From the NCBI RefSeq assembly GCF_021474405.1, contig NZ_JAKEIO010000010.1, forward strand, positions 27,631 through 91,630: 64,000 nt of DNA. The letters run 5' to 3'. This DNA comes from [Streptosporangium] indianense (GTDB lineage: Bacteria > Actinomycetota > Actinomycetes > Streptomycetales > Streptomycetaceae). The first letter of the stretch is position 1; the number at the start of each line of letters is the position of its first letter. Of the stretch, positions 7,848 through 17,962 are shown one piece after another. Made by a program: the position numbers and the translations under genes. Under the pieces are notes generated by a model. The model did no database searches. It worked only from the letters and a program-made list of their open reading frames with translations, and was not told where the DNA came from.

Positions 7848-10595
7848 TTACGCGTCGCCGCCCGCGGCTCCCGGGTCGGCGGCCGACACATCGAGCAGCT
7901 GGTACCGGTCGATGGCCTGCTTGAGCACGGAGCGGTCGACCTTGCCCTCACGAGCCAGCTCGGTCAGCACACCCACCACGATCGACTGCGCATCGATGTG
8001 GAAGAACCGCCGGGCCGCGCCCCGGGTGTCGGCGAAGCCGAAGCCGTCCGCGCCGAGCGACTGGTACGTCTGGGGCACCCAGCGCGCGATCTGGTCCGGC
8101 ACCGCCCGCATCCAGTCGGACACGGCCACGACCGGCCCCTGCGCGTCCGCGAGCTTGCGCGTCACGTACGGCACCCGCTGCTCCTCCTCGGGGTGCAGGA
8201 GGTTGTGCTCCTCGCAGGCCACGGCCTCGCGCCGCAGCTCGTTCCAGGAGGTCGCCGACCAGACGTCCGCCTTGACGTTCCAGTCCTCGGCCAGGATCTT
8301 CTGCGCCTCGACGGCCCAGGGGAGCGCGACACCGGACGCCAGGATCTGCGCGGGGATCGAGCCGGCCGTGCCCTCGCTGAACCGGTAGAGGCCCTTGAGG
8401 ATGCCGTCGACGTCCACGTTCTCGGGCTCGGCGGGGTGCTGGATCGGCTCGTTGTAAACGGTCAGGTAGTAGAAGACGTCCTCGCCGTGTGGGTGCTCCT
8501 CGGAGCCGCCGTACATCCGGCGCAGGCCGTCCTTGACGATGTGGGCGATCTCGAAGCCGAACGCCGGGTCGTACGCCACACAGCCCGGGTTCGTGGACGC
8601 CAGCAGCTGGGAGTGGCCGTCCGCGTGCTGGAGGCCCTCACCGGTCAGGGTCGTGCGGCCGGCGGTCGCGCCCAGGACGAAGCCGCGCGCCAGCTGGTCG
8701 GCCATCTGCCAGAACTGGTCGCCGGTGCGCTGGAAGCCGAACATCGAGTAGAAGACGTAGACCGGGATCAGCGGCTCGCCGTGCGTGGCGTAGGCCGAAC
8801 CGGCGGCGATCAGCGAGGCGGTGCAGCCCGCCTCCGAGATGCCGTCGTGCAGCATCTGGCCGTTCGGCGACTCCTTGTAGGCGAGCAGCAGGTCACGGTC
8901 GACCGACTCGTACTGCTGGCCCAGCGGGTTGTAGATCTTCGCGCTCGGGAAGAACGAGTCCATGCCGAACGTGCGGTACTCGTCCGGCGCGATCAGCACG
9001 AAGCGCTTGCCGATCTCCTTGTCCCGCATGAGGTCCTTGAGGAGCCGGACGAACGCCATCGTCGTCGCGATGGACTGGTGGCCCGAGCCCTTCTTCACGG
9101 TCGCGTACGTCTTGTCCTCGGGCAGCGCCAGCGGCTTGGAGCGGACCACGCGCGTGGGGACGTAACCGCCGAGACCCTTGCGGCGGTCGTGCATGTACTG
9201 GATCTCCTCCGAGTCCCGGCCCGGGTGGTAGTACGGCGGCACGCCGGACTCCAGCTCCTTGTCCGGGATCGGCAGGTGCAGACGGTCGCGGAAGCGCTTG
9301 AGGTCGTCGACCGTCAGCTTCTTCATCTGGTGCGTGGCGTTGCGGCCCTCGAAGTTCGGGCCCAGCGTCCAGCCCTTGATCGTCTTGGCGAGGATCACCG
9401 TCGGCTGGCCCTTGTGCTCCACGGCCGCCTTGTAGGCCGCGAAGATCTTCCGGTGGTCGTGACCGCCGCGGCCCAGGTGCAGGATCTGGTCGTCGGACAT
9501 GCCCTCGACCATCGCGCGCAGCCGGTGGTCGTCACCGAAGAAGTGGTCGCGGATGTACGCGCCGGTCTCCGTGGCGTACGTCTGGAACTGCCCGTCCGGC
9601 GTGGTGTTCATCCGGTTGACCAGCACGCCGTCGCGGTCCTGGGCGAGCAGCGGGTCCCAGCTGCGGTCCCACACCAGCTTGATCACGTTCCAGCCGGCGC
9701 CGCGGAAGATCGACTCCAGCTCCTGGATGATCTTGCCGTTGCCGCGCACCGGACCGTCGAGGCGCTGCAGGTTGCAGTTGACGACGAACGTGAGGTTGTC
9801 CAGGCCCTCGCGGGCGGCGATGGACAGCTGGCCCAGGGACTCCGGCTCGTCCATCTCGCCGTCGCCGAGGAACGCCCAGACGTGCGACTTGGAGGTGTCG
9901 GCGATCCCGCGCGCCTCCATGTAGCGGTTCATCCGCGCCTGGTAGATCGCGCCGATCGGGCCGAGGCCCATCGACACCGTCGGGAACTCCCAGAAGTCCG
10001 GCATCGACCGCGGGTGCGGGTACGACGACAGCGCGTACGGGGCCTTGGACTTCTCCTGGCGGAAGCCGTCCAGGTGCTGCTCGCTCAGCCGGTCCAGCAA
10101 GAACGCGCGGGCGTAGATGCCCGGCGAGGCATGGCCCTGGAAGAAGACCTGGTCGCCGCCGAGGCCGTCGTCCTTGCCGCGGAAGAAGTGGTTGAAGCCC
10201 ACGTCGTAGAGGGACGCGGAGGACGCGAACGTGGCGATGTGGCCGCCGACGCCGATGCCCGGGCGCTGGGCCCGGGAGACCATCACCGCGGCGTTCCAGC
10301 GGGTGGCGTTGAGGACCTTGCGCTCGATGTCCTCGTTGCCCGGGAAGAACGGCTCGCTCTTGGTCGGAATGGTGTTCACGTAGTCCGTGCTGCGCATCTC
10401 GGGCACGGCCACGCGCTTCTCACGGGCCCGCTCGATCAGCCGCAGCATCAGATAGCGGGCCCGCTCCCGGCCGCGCTCGTCGACGGCGGCGTCGAGGGAG
10501 TCGAGCCACTCCTGGGTCTCTTCGGGGTCGAAGTCAGGAACCTGACTCGGAAGGCCGCCAATGATGATCGGGTTGCGATCGGATGCGGAAGCCAC
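7848..10595 (-). CDS. aceE: Pyruvate dehydrogenase E1 component (homodimeric)
   Basis: A 915-residue thiamine-diphosphate enzyme that decarboxylates pyruvate and acetylates the lipoyl group of E2 in the pyruvate dehydrogenase complex. The ThDP/Mg motif is [10 protein letters not shown] at about residues 244-253, ending at N273 in [11 protein letters not shown]. The substrate-binding HASPG segment and the catalytic histidine region ([11 protein letters not shown]) are intact. Length and order match the alpha2 AceE family rather than the alpha2beta2 type. The start is GTG at 10595 preceded by AAGGAA. E2 and E3 are not adjacent. It is transcribed alone, opposite DUF3052, from a 418-bp intergenic region. 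Confidence 0.97.
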   Translation of the reverse strand: MASASDRNPIIIGGLPSQVPDFDPEETQEWLDSLDAAVDERGRERARYLMLRLIERAREKRVAVPEMRSTDYVNTIPTKSEPFFPGNEDIERKVLNATRWNAAVMVSRAQRPGIGVGGHIATFASSASLYDVGFNHFFRGKDDGLGGDQVFFQGHASPGIYARAFLLDRLSEQHLDGFRQEKSKAPYALSSYPHPRSMPDFWEFPTVSMGLGPIGAIYQARMNRYMEARGIADTSKSHVWAFLGDGEMDEPESLGQLSIAAREGLDNLTFVVNCNLQRLDGPVRGNGKIIQELESIFRGAGWNVIKLVWDRSWDPLLAQDRDGVLVNRMNTTPDGQFQTYATETGAYIRDHFFGDDHRLRAMVEGMSDDQILHLGRGGHDHRKIFAAYKAAVEHKGQPTVILAKTIKGWTLGPNFEGRNATHQMKKLTVDDLKRFRDRLHLPIPDKELESGVPPYYHPGRDSEEIQYMHDRRKGLGGYVPTRVVRSKPLALPEDKTYATVKKGSGHQSIATTMAFVRLLKDLMRDKEIGKRFVLIAPDEYRTFGMDSFFPSAKIYNPLGQQYESVDRDLLLAYKESPNGQMLHDGISEAGCTASLIAAGSAYATHGEPLIPVYVFYSMFGFQRTGDQFWQMADQLARGFVLGATAGRTTLTGEGLQHADGHSQLLASTNPGCVAYDPAFGFEIAHIVKDGLRRMYGGSEEHPHGEDVFYYLTVYNEPIQHPAEPENVDVDGILKGLYRFSEGTAGSIPAQILASGVALPWAVEAQKILAEDWNVKADVWSATSWNELRREAVACEEHNLLHPEEEQRVPYVTRKLADAQGPVVAVSDWMRAVPDQIARWVPQTYQSLGADGFGFADTRGAARRFFHIDAQSIVVGVLTELAREGKVDRSVLKQAIDRYQLLDVSAADPGAAGGDA

Positions 10596-11013
10596 GCTGT
10601 TCCTTACCTGTCAGAGGGCCTGCGAGGGCCGCTGTTTCGCTGTCGTCGCCGGGGCGTCGTCGCTGGGGGGCGCGCCGCTGTCCATGGTCCACCTCGGGGC
10701 CGGGAAACGTCATCTCTACCGACCGGTAACCCAGACGTGAGATCGACTCCGTGACGTAGGGGGCGAATCCCTTCGAGTCTCGTACCCACAGACGATTCCC
10801 AAACGCCCAAAGGGGGCAGAAAGGTGTGGTGTGCATCACCTCGGACCATGATGGTGTGCCTGAAGTTGCGGTGACACGGCCAGGAACGTCACCGTTTCGG
10901 CGGTCTGAACGGCCGGGTACTTGCGCGATCCGCCCCGCCCGTGTGGACTACGGCCAATGCTTCGCGCACGCGCGTGGCTGAGTTATTCCCAAGACATGAT
11001 CAGGAGGCAACCC
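10596..11013. other. aceE/DUF3052 divergent intergenic region
   Basis: This 418-bp gap has no convincing gene. It must hold the promoters of aceE and of DUF3052. An inverted repeat TACCGACCGGTA (10717-10728) resembles TetR-type operators and could control aceE. I could not assign -35/-10 boxes with confidence. Confidence 0.5.
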
Positions 11014-11451
11014 GTGAGCGCGACCGCGGACCACGCGGAGGAGCGGACGAACCCTGCCGCCAGGCTGGGGTTCCAGCCCGGGCAGGTGGTCCAGGAGATC
11101 GGCTACGACGACGACGTGGACCAGGAGCTCCGCAAGGCCATCGAGGGCATCATCGAGGCCGACCTGGTGGACGAGGACTACGACGACGTGGCCGATGCCG
11201 TTGTGCTGTGGTTCCGTGACGACGACGGCGACCTGACGGATGCGCTGGTGGATGCCACCACGTACATCGAAGAGGGCGGCGCGATCCTGCTCCTGACGCC
11301 GAAGACCGGCCGTTCGGGGTACGTCGAGCCGAGCGACATCTCGGAAGCCGCCACCACGGCGGGTCTGACGGCGTCCAAGAGCGTCAGCGTCGGCAAGGAC
11401 TGGAGCGGCAGCCGGCTGGCGACGCCCAAGGCCGCCAAGTCCAAGCGTTAG
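11014..11451 (+). CDS. DUF3052 family protein
   Basis: A 145-residue acidic cytoplasmic protein of unknown function that is widely conserved in actinobacteria. The conserved core runs from [14 protein letters not shown] through [16 protein letters not shown] to the [13 protein letters not shown] segment. The start is the GTG at 11014, five bases after AGGAGG (11003-11008). Its position divergent from aceE and upstream of the AhpE-type peroxiredoxin is the arrangement I remember for Streptomyces. I have no functional evidence. Confidence 0.85.
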   Translation: MSATADHAEERTNPAARLGFQPGQVVQEIGYDDDVDQELRKAIEGIIEADLVDEDYDDVADAVVLWFRDDDGDLTDALVDATTYIEEGGAILLLTPKTGRSGYVEPSDISEAATTAGLTASKSVSVGKDWSGSRLATPKAAKSKR

Positions 11452-11465
11452 CCGTACGGCGGTGC

Positions 11466-11490
11466 GGCGGGCCGGCGCTGTCGGCCCGCC
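11466..11490 (+). terminator. DUF3052 terminator
   Basis: A 9-bp perfect stem GGCGGGCCG/CGGCCCGCC with a 7-base loop, 15 bp after the stop codon. Confidence 0.6.
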
Positions 11491-11560
11491 CACCGGCCTG
11501 TACCGGTGCCTGCGTAGGGTGGTCCCACCCGAAAAGCCCCACGAAGGGACACCCACAGCG

Positions 11561-12019
11561 ATGGCGATCCAGGTCGGCGAGAAGGCCCCCGACTTCGAGC
11601 TCAAGGACAACCACGGCGCGCCCGTGCGGCTGTCCGACTTCCGGGGCCGGAAGAACGTCGTGCTGCTCTTCTACCCCTTCGCCTTCACCGGCGTGTGCAC
11701 CGGCGAGCTGTGCGAGCTGCGCGACAACCTGCCGCAGTTCTCCGACCGCGACACCCAGCTGCTCGCCGTCTCCAACGACTCCATCCACACCCTGCGCGTC
11801 TTCGCCGAGCAGGAGAACCTGGAGTACCCGCTGCTGTCGGACTTCTGGCCGCACGGCAACGTCTCGCGCGCCTACGGCGTCTTCGACGAGGACAAGGGCT
11901 GCGCGGTGCGCGGCACCTTCGTCATCGACAAGGAGGGCGTCGTGCGGTGGACCGTCGTCAACGGCCTGCCGGACGCGCGCGACCTGAACGACTACGTGAA
12001 GGCGCTCGACTCCCTGTGA
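11561..12019 (+). CDS. AhpE-type peroxiredoxin
   Basis: A 152-residue thiol peroxidase that reduces hydrogen peroxide, organic hydroperoxides or peroxynitrite. The thioredoxin fold carries the peroxidatic cysteine C46 in [13 protein letters not shown], with the PxxxTxxC signature intact; C51 is a possible partner. A late segment ([11 protein letters not shown]) is typical. The ATG at 11561 follows GAAGGGA. It lies between DUF3052 and the first terD gene but each has a hairpin boundary, so it is probably monocistronic. I infer AhpE rather than BCP from the short length and the cysteine spacing. Confidence 0.9.
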   Translation: MAIQVGEKAPDFELKDNHGAPVRLSDFRGRKNVVLLFYPFAFTGVCTGELCELRDNLPQFSDRDTQLLAVSNDSIHTLRVFAEQENLEYPLLSDFWPHGNVSRAYGVFDEDKGCAVRGTFVIDKEGVVRWTVVNGLPDARDLNDYVKALDSL

Positions 12020-12095
12020 CGCCGGTCGGGCGGCACGCGCCCGACACCCGCTGAATTCGGGACCTCAGGGCCTGGGTGAGGCGGGAACCCGTCAC

Positions 12096-12101
12096 TAGGA
12101 T
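12096..12101 (+). promoter_or_regulatory. Candidate -10 box upstream of terD
   Basis: TAGGAT matches an actinobacterial -10. No good -35 is seen at 17-18 bp, so the promoter may be activated or use an ECF sigma factor; GGGAAC lies 13 bp before it. Confidence 0.3.
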
Positions 12102-12166
12102 CGACTCGTTGATCCGACATCCGAGCACAACGGGGCATCCCGCCCCTGGACACCAATGGAGGACTC

Positions 12167-12742
12167 GTGGGAGTCAGCCTCAGCAAGGGCGGCAACGTAT
12201 CGCTGACCAAGGAGGCGCCGGGCCTGACCGCGGTCATCATCGGTCTGGGGTGGGACGTCCGCACCACGACCGGCACGGACTTCGACCTGGACGCCAGCGC
12301 GCTGCTGCTGAACAACTCCGGCAAGGTCGGCAACGACCAGCACTTCATCTTCTTCAACAACCTCAAGAGCCCGGACGGCTCCGTCGAGCACACCGGTGAC
12401 AACCTCACCGGTGAGGGCGAGGGCGACGACGAGCAGATCAAGGTCGACCTCGCCGGTGTCCCGGCGGACATCGAGAAGATCGTCTTCCCGGTCTCGATCT
12501 ACGACGCGGAGACCCGCCAGCAGTCCTTCGGGCAGGTGCGCAACGCGTTCATCCGCGTCGTGAACCAGGCGGGCGGCGCCGAGATCGCCCGGTACGACCT
12601 GAGCGAGGACGCCTCCACCGAGACCGCCATGGTCTTCGGCGAGCTCTACCGGCACGGCGCGGAGTGGAAGTTCCGCGCCATCGGCCAGGGCTACGCCTCG
12701 GGCCTGCGCGGCATCGCGCAGGACTTCGGTGTGAACGTCTGA
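12167..12742 (+). CDS. terD: TerD family stress protein
   Basis: A 191-residue beta-sandwich protein of the TerD (tellurium resistance, CABP/Gls24-independent) family, which binds calcium and joins stress-associated membrane complexes with TerC. Family motifs are intact: [19 protein letters not shown], the acidic calcium loop [13 protein letters not shown] and the C-terminal [12 protein letters not shown]. The GTG start follows GGAGGA. It is the first of two closely similar tandem terD genes (second at 12878) separated by two hairpins. In Streptomyces, TerD proteins affect differentiation and calcium response; tellurite resistance itself is not assured. Confidence 0.93.
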   Translation: MGVSLSKGGNVSLTKEAPGLTAVIIGLGWDVRTTTGTDFDLDASALLLNNSGKVGNDQHFIFFNNLKSPDGSVEHTGDNLTGEGEGDDEQIKVDLAGVPADIEKIVFPVSIYDAETRQQSFGQVRNAFIRVVNQAGGAEIARYDLSEDASTETAMVFGELYRHGAEWKFRAIGQGYASGLRGIAQDFGVNV

Positions 12743-12750
12743 TCACCTCA

Positions 12751-12772
12751 CGGGCCCCGGCACCGGGGCCCG
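12751..12772 (+). terminator. Hairpin after first terD
   Basis: A perfect 9-bp stem CGGGCCCCG/CGGGGCCCG with a 4-base loop, eight bases after the stop codon. Confidence 0.65.
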
Positions 12773-12783
12773 AAGGTCCTCTC

Positions 12784-12818
12784 GTCCGGCGCCGCACGGT
12801 TTACGTGCGGCGCCGGAC
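12784..12818. terminator. Second, very stable hairpin between the terD genes
   Basis: A perfect 15-bp stem GTCCGGCGCCGCACG/CGTGCGGCGCCGGAC with loop GTTTA. It ends 60 bp before the next start codon and could terminate leftover readthrough or stabilise mRNA. Confidence 0.6.
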
Positions 12819-12877
12819 GTGCAGGACCACCTCGGTAACACCATCGGGCCTGTGGCCCCAAGGGGAGGGACAGCAAC

Positions 12878-13453
12878 ATGGGCGTCACGCTCGCCAAGGG
12901 GGGCAACGTCTCCCTGTCCAAGGCCGCACCCAACCTCACCCAGGTGATGGTCGGGCTCGGCTGGGACGCGCGTTCCACCACCGGAGCGCCCTTCGACCTC
13001 GACGCCAGCGCGCTGATGTGCAGCAGCGGGCGCGTGCTCGGGGACGAGTGGTTCGTCTTCTACAACCAGCTCAAGAGTCCGGACGGCTCGGTCGAGCACA
13101 CCGGTGACAACCTCACCGGCGAGGGCGACGGCGACGACGAGTCGCTCCTGATCGACCTCTCCAAGGTGCCGCCGCAGTGCGACAAGATCGTGTTCCCCGT
13201 CTCCATCCACATGGCCGACGAGCGGGGCCAGACCTTCGGCCAGGTCAGCAACGCCTTCATCCGCGTGGCCAACCAGGCCGACGGCCAGGAGCTCGCCCGC
13301 TACGACCTGAGCGAGGACGCCTCCACGGAGACCGCGATGATCTTCGGGGAGCTCTATCGCTACCAGGGCGAGTGGAAGTTCAGGGCCGTCGGGCAGGGGT
13401 ACGCGTCGGGCCTGCGCGGCATCGCGCTGGACTTCGGGGTCAACGTCTCCTAA
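12878..13453 (+). CDS. terD: TerD family stress protein (second copy)
   Basis: A 191-residue paralogue of the gene at 12167, with the same motifs: [18 protein letters not shown], calcium loop [14 protein letters not shown] and [12 protein letters not shown]. Differences cluster in the [20 protein letters not shown] and PPQCDKIVF stretches, where it has extra cysteines. The ATG follows AGGGGAGGGA. It probably arose by tandem duplication and works in the same TerC-containing membrane complex. Confidence 0.93.
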   Translation: MGVTLAKGGNVSLSKAAPNLTQVMVGLGWDARSTTGAPFDLDASALMCSSGRVLGDEWFVFYNQLKSPDGSVEHTGDNLTGEGDGDDESLLIDLSKVPPQCDKIVFPVSIHMADERGQTFGQVSNAFIRVANQADGQELARYDLSEDASTETAMIFGELYRYQGEWKFRAVGQGYASGLRGIALDFGVNVS

Positions 13454-13578
13454 CGCGTTATGAGCAAAATCCGGGCCCGATGGGGGTGCGGAGGGGGTCC
13501 GACTAGACTTCGGCTTCAAAAGTTCGTAAAGCCGGGTACGGCGCGGGGGAGCCCCGTACACACACGATTGGGTAGCCA

Positions 13579-14724
13579 GTGGTTCTGAAAACCTTCGGGT
13601 GGTCGTTCGCGGTCACCGCGCTCGGCCTGGTCGCGGCGGTCCTGTTCGGCGGGTGGACCGCGCTCGGCATCGTCGCGATCCTCTCCGTCCTCGAGATCTC
13701 GCTGTCCTTCGACAACGCGGTGGTCAACGCCGGGATCCTGAAGAAGATGAATGCCTTCTGGCAGAAGATCTTCCTCACCGTCGGCATCCTGATCGCCGTC
13801 TTCGGCATGCGGCTGGTCTTCCCCGTCGTGATCGTCGCCATCAGCGCCCAGCTGGGCCCGATCAAGGCTGTCGAACTCGCCCTGAACGACAAGGACCGCT
13901 ACCAGCAGCTGGTGACCGACGCCCACCCGTCGATCGCCGCCTTCGGTGGCATGTTCCTGCTGATGATCTTCCTGGACTTCATCTTCGAGGACCGGGACAT
14001 CAAGTGGCTCGGCTGGCTGGAGCGCCCGCTGGCCAAGCTGGGCAAGATCGACATGCTGTCGGTCTGCATCGCGCTGATCGTCCTGCTGATCGCGTCGATG
14101 ACCGTCGCCACCCACGCCCACCAGCACGGCGGCACCCACGTCGACAAGGCGGAGACCGTCCTGCTCGCCGGCATCGCCGGTCTGATCACGTACATGATCG
14201 TCGGTGGTCTCTCCGGCTACTTCGAGGACAAACTCGAAGAGGAGGAGGAGCGCGAGCACGAGGCCGAGGAAGAGGCCGAGCGCACCGGCAAGCCCCGCTC
14301 GGCGGTCCAGCTGGCCGGCAAGGCCGCCTTCTTCATGTTCCTCTACCTCGAGGTCCTGGACGCGTCCTTCTCCTTCGACGGCGTCATCGGCGCCTTCGCC
14401 ATCACCAACGACATCGTCCTGATGGCCCTCGGCCTCGGTATCGGCGCCATGTACGTCCGGTCGCTGACGGTCTACCTGGTCCGCCAGGGCACCCTCGACG
14501 ACTACGTCTACCTGGAGCACGGCGCGCACTACGCCATCGGCGCCCTCGCCGTGCTCCTGCTGGTCACCATCCAGTACCAGATCAACGAGATCATCACCGG
14601 CCTCATCGGCGTCGTCCTGATCGCCGCCTCCTTCTGGTCCTCCGTCCGTCGCAACAAGGCGCTGGCGGCGGCCGAGGGAAAGACCGGTTCGGACGAGAAG
14701 ACTGAGGTCTCGTCCGGGGTGTGA
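13579..14724 (+). CDS. TerC-like DUF475 integral membrane protein
   Basis: A 381-residue membrane protein with about nine transmembrane helices, related to TerC. The two internal-repeat signatures are ISLSFDNAVVNAGIL (about residues 38-52) and DASFSFDGVIGAFAITND (about 262-279), whose acidic residues are thought to bind metal inside the membrane. A highly charged cytoplasmic loop, EEEEEREHEAEEEAERT, splits the two halves. TerC proteins partner TerD and have been linked to metal export. The GTG start at 13579 has a weak ribosome site. Confidence 0.9.
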   Translation: MVLKTFGWSFAVTALGLVAAVLFGGWTALGIVAILSVLEISLSFDNAVVNAGILKKMNAFWQKIFLTVGILIAVFGMRLVFPVVIVAISAQLGPIKAVELALNDKDRYQQLVTDAHPSIAAFGGMFLLMIFLDFIFEDRDIKWLGWLERPLAKLGKIDMLSVCIALIVLLIASMTVATHAHQHGGTHVDKAETVLLAGIAGLITYMIVGGLSGYFEDKLEEEEEREHEAEEEAERTGKPRSAVQLAGKAAFFMFLYLEVLDASFSFDGVIGAFAITNDIVLMALGLGIGAMYVRSLTVYLVRQGTLDDYVYLEHGAHYAIGALAVLLLVTIQYQINEIITGLIGVVLIAASFWSSVRRNKALAAAEGKTGSDEKTEVSSGV

Positions 14725-14753
14725 CACCCCTGCGGGTGAGGAACGCTCTGTGC

Positions 14754-14788
14754 GGGGCGGCCACCGAGGACTCCTCGGCGGCCGCCCC
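14754..14788 (+). terminator. Terminator after the TerC-like gene
   Basis: A 35-base stem-loop: GGGGCGGCC pairs with GGCCGCCCC and an inner CCGAGG/CCTCGG extends it, with a 3-base loop. Confidence 0.75.
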
Positions 14789-14854
14789 GTCGGTCTTCAT
14801 GGACCGTGGGTACGGCGGTGACCTGCGGTCTCCGAGTGAAACGTGGGGGGCGGA

Positions 14855-15589
14855 ATGGGCCTGTTCGACGGACTCCGGCGCGGCGAGGCGCAGTTCGACT
14901 CGGGCGACGCGGCGACCAACGCGATCGAGCTGACCAGGCGGCGCGCGCAGATATCGCTCACCAAGCAGGGCGCGGCCACCGGCCACCTGCGCGTCAACCT
15001 CAGCTGGCGGATGCGCACCTCCGACATCGGCGGCTCCCAGCGCGAGAGCCTGCTGCGCCACCCCTTCCGGGCCCTCAAGCCACCTGAGGTCGTCGGCCAC
15101 AGCCAGAGCATGGTCAACGTCGACCTCGACCTCGGCTGCCTCTACGAACTCCAGGACGGCACCAAGGGTGTCGTCCAGCCCCTCGGCGGCTACTACGGCG
15201 ACGTCAACGCCCCGCCGTACGTCAAGCTCAGCGGCGACGACCGGTTCGGCTCCGGCTCCGGCGAGACGATGTACATCAACCTGGACCACCGCGACGACAT
15301 CAAGCGGCTCCTGGTCTTCGTCTACATCTACGACCAGACCCCCGCCTTCGACCGCACGCACGCCAGCGTCACGCTCTATCCGAGCAGCGGGCCGCGGATC
15401 GAGATCCACCTCGACGAACGCCAGCCTCAGGCCCGCTCCTGCGCCGTCGTCATGATCGAGAAGGTGAAGAACGAGATCGTCGTCCGCCGCGAGGCCAAGT
15501 TCGTCTACGGCTTCCAGGCCGAGCTGGACCGGCTGTACGGATGGGGGCTGCAGTGGGGGCGGGGCTACAAGTCGAAGGTCGACCGCTGA
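14855..15589 (+). CDS. TerA-like tellurium resistance protein
   Basis: A 244-residue protein whose C-terminal two thirds match the TerA/TerD beta-sandwich: VNVDLDLGCLYELQDGTKG, KLSGDDRFGSGSGETMYINL and the FVYIYDQTPAFDRTHASV strand. The N-terminal 40 residues (MGLFDGLRRGEAQFDSGDAA) are typical of actinobacterial TerA relatives. I chose the ATG at 14855 because GGGGGGCGGA lies just before it; the GTG at 14843 is in frame. It probably joins TerD and TerC in a membrane-associated stress complex. It has its own promoter after the TerC terminator and converges on the tailed TerD gene. Confidence 0.85.
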   Translation: MGLFDGLRRGEAQFDSGDAATNAIELTRRRAQISLTKQGAATGHLRVNLSWRMRTSDIGGSQRESLLRHPFRALKPPEVVGHSQSMVNVDLDLGCLYELQDGTKGVVQPLGGYYGDVNAPPYVKLSGDDRFGSGSGETMYINLDHRDDIKRLLVFVYIYDQTPAFDRTHASVTLYPSSGPRIEIHLDERQPQARSCAVVMIEKVKNEIVVRREAKFVYGFQAELDRLYGWGLQWGRGYKSKVDR

Positions 15590-15631
15590 CCCCGCGGCCC
15601 CGGCGTCCGCCGGGTCCGGGTCCGGGTCCGG

Positions 15632-16537
15632 CTAGCGTCCGACGAACTGCGGGCCCTGCGGGGGCAACCGGAAGTCCGGGTCGGGGGCCGCGGTGACCGG
15701 CGGCGGGTAGCCGTAGCCGGGCTGCGCCCCCGCCGCGTCCGCCGTGGCCGGCGCCGGGGGGTACCCGTACGCGGGCCGGCCCGCGGGCTGTGGGTAGCCG
15801 TAGGCCGGCTGCGTCGTCGGCGGCGCTTGCGGATACCCGTAGCCGGGCTGCGTGGGCACCGCGTTCGGCTGCTCCGGGGGCAGCGGCAGGGAGACCTCGG
15901 GAGCCTGCTGCGACGGGCCGCCGGTCGTCGGCTGCGCGGGCGTGTTCGTGGTGGGAGGCGCGGGGACCGTGGTGGTCGGCTCCTCCGCCGCCTCCGACTC
16001 GTCCACCGAGATGCCGAAGTCGGTCGCGAGGCCCTTCAGCCCGTTCGAGTAGCCCTCGCCCAGCGCCCGGAACTTCCAGCCCTCGCCGCGCCGGTACAGC
16101 TCGCCGCAGATCAGCGCGGTCTCCTCGCCCGTCTCCGGCTTGACGTCGAAGTACGCCAGCGCCTCGCTGCCGGTGGCCGCCGCGTCGTACAGCAGGATGC
16201 GCAGGGCCTGTACGCGGTCGAACGTCACGCCGTCCGCCGATGCGACCAGCAGAATCCGGCTGACCTCGGACTCGACACCGGTCAGTTCCGTCTGGATCGT
16301 GTCGGTGAGGCCCTCGGCGATACGCTTCTTGCCCAGCCGCCACACCTTTCCGGCCGGGTGCCGGGGCTGGTTGTAGAAGACGAAGTCCTCGTCGGAGCGC
16401 ACACGACCGTCGGGGCCGAGGAGCAGCGCGGAGGCGTCGACGTCCGGAACCCCCTGCCCGGGTGTCCAGCGCAGCACGGCGCGCACCGTGGTGGCTTCCA
16501 GCGGGACGTTCGACCCCTTCAGCATCGCGTGCGTCAT
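15632..16537 (-). CDS. TerD family protein with Pro/Gly/Tyr-rich C-terminal tail
   Basis: A 301-residue protein. Residues 1-180 form a TerD domain ([51 protein letters not shown]) lacking the GDNLTGEG calcium loop, which is replaced by [14 protein letters not shown]. Residues 180-301 are a low-complexity tail with four PxYGYP-type repeats ([40 protein letters not shown]). Such tails often condense or bind partners. It is transcribed opposite the rest of the island and shares a 227-bp divergent region with the CitE-like gene. TerD domain in a tailed form is common in Streptomyces. Confidence 0.87.
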   Translation of the reverse strand: MTHAMLKGSNVPLEATTVRAVLRWTPGQGVPDVDASALLLGPDGRVRSDEDFVFYNQPRHPAGKVWRLGKKRIAEGLTDTIQTELTGVESEVSRILLVASADGVTFDRVQALRILLYDAAATGSEALAYFDVKPETGEETALICGELYRRGEGWKFRALGEGYSNGLKGLATDFGISVDESEAAEEPTTTVPAPPTTNTPAQPTTGGPSQQAPEVSLPLPPEQPNAVPTQPGYGYPQAPPTTQPAYGYPQPAGRPAYGYPPAPATADAAGAQPGYGYPPPVTAAPDPDFRLPPQGPQFVGR

Positions 16538-16764
16538 GCGGTCATCCTGCCTTCTCGGTCCTGCTCACGACAACGCGGGGGCCGCTGTCGCGAGCGGCGC
16601 CGACGGCCGCGGCGGACTACCGTCGTCATGGCCGAGCCTGGCTGTGATTGCCCGCGTTACCTGAAATTCATGCCTGATGGGAACCTCCGACATGGACTTC
16701 TACGTACTATTACCGGCCACCTATCGTCGATTCGCAGGCCGCACAAACACCACGGGGGAGATCC

Positions 16765-17931
16765 ATGCGTCATTTCGGGCACATCGCCCCTGAGGTGCGG
16801 AAGCGTCTCTTCTTCCGCGAGCCCTGCGCGTTCACCCCGGACTCCCCGGCCCGCCTGCTCGCGGCGGCCCTGGGCGCCACGCTGTACAGCCCGGCCACCC
16901 GGCCGCGCCTCGCCGACGACGTCCTCAAGCAGGCCGGGCGCGGCGTCGTCTCGATGGTGCTGTGCCTGGAGGACTCGATCGACGACGCGGACGTCGGCCC
17001 CGGCGAGGCGAACCTCGTCGGCCAGCTCACCGCCCTGGACGGCCTCCCCGACGCCGACCTGCCGCTGCTGTTCATCCGGGTCCGCGCCCCCGAGCAGATA
17101 CCCGACCTGGTACGACGGCTCGGCCCCGCCGTCCGGCAGCTGTCCGGCTTCGTCCTGCCCAAGTTCACCGAGGAACGCGGCATCCCCTTCCTCGAAGCCC
17201 TCGCGACCGCCGAGGCCGAAAGCGGCCGTCGCCTTTTCGCCATGCCCGTGCTGGAGTCCCCGGAACTGCTCTACCGGGAGTCGCGGGTGGAGACCCTGGA
17301 GGGCATCTCCCGCGCGGTCGACAAGTACCGCGACCGCGTGCTCGCCCTGCGCCTCGGCGTCACGGACTTCTGCTCCTCCTACGGGCTGCGCAGAGGCCCC
17401 GACATGACGGCCTACGACGTGCAGATCGTCGCCTCCGTGATCGCCGACGTGGTGAACATGCTGGGCCGCGCCGACGGCACCGGCTTCACTGTGACGGGGC
17501 CGGTGTGGGAGTACTTCAGGGTCCAGGAGCGCATGTTCAAGCCGCTGCTGCGGCAGAGCCCCTTCCTGGAGGTGCAGGCCGCGGAACTGCGCGAGAAGCT
17601 GATCGAGCACGCCATGGACGGCCTGCTGAGGGAGATCTCCCTGGACCAGGCCAACGGCCTGCTGGGCAAGACCTGCATCCACCCCTCGCATGTGCTGCCG
17701 GTGCACGCCCTGTCGGTCGTCAGCCACGAGGAGTTCTCGGACGCCCAGGACATCCTGCGCCCCGAGCGCGGCGGCGGGGGTGTGCTGAGATCGGCGTACA
17801 CGAACAAGATGAACGAGGTGAAACCGCACCGGGCCTGGGCTGAGCGGACCCTGCTGCGGGCCGAGGTTTTCGGCGTGGCGAACCAGGACATCGGCTTCGT
17901 GGAACTGCTGGCCGCGGGACTGCCCGGCTGA
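16765..17931 (+). CDS. HpcH/HpaI aldolase/citrate lyase family enzyme (CitE-like)
   Basis: A 388-residue TIM-barrel lyase. Recognisable segments are SMVLCLEDSIDD near residue 65, LFIRVRAPEQI, FVLPKFTEERG, the metal-ligand region AMPVLESPELLYRE and RLGVTDFCSSYGLRR. The family cleaves or forms C-C bonds next to acyl-CoA or keto acids with a divalent metal. Following the analysis of Ter-linked operons by Anantharaman, Iyer and Aravind, CitE-like, phosphoribosyltransferase and HAD genes make up a predicted pathway for a nucleoside-like metabolite. Here all three are consecutive (gaps 31 bp and -1 bp), which supports that grouping. The substrate is unknown. Confidence 0.85.
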   Translation: MRHFGHIAPEVRKRLFFREPCAFTPDSPARLLAAALGATLYSPATRPRLADDVLKQAGRGVVSMVLCLEDSIDDADVGPGEANLVGQLTALDGLPDADLPLLFIRVRAPEQIPDLVRRLGPAVRQLSGFVLPKFTEERGIPFLEALATAEAESGRRLFAMPVLESPELLYRESRVETLEGISRAVDKYRDRVLALRLGVTDFCSSYGLRRGPDMTAYDVQIVASVIADVVNMLGRADGTGFTVTGPVWEYFRVQERMFKPLLRQSPFLEVQAAELREKLIEHAMDGLLREISLDQANGLLGKTCIHPSHVLPVHALSVVSHEEFSDAQDILRPERGGGGVLRSAYTNKMNEVKPHRAWAERTLLRAEVFGVANQDIGFVELLAAGLPG

Positions 17932-17962
17932 CCGTACGGTTTCCGAGAAAATCGAAGGGTTC

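Noticed and set aside
7416..10754. Long plus-strand open frame of over 1100 codons opposite aceE
   Set aside because: It is the antisense shadow of aceE, caused by high third-position GC; its sequence is Arg/Val/Asp low-complexity without domains.
10825..10845. Crp-like site in the aceE/DUF3052 gap (GTGGTGTGCATCAC)
   Set aside because: Only a partial match to the Streptomyces Crp motif and no supporting promoter context.
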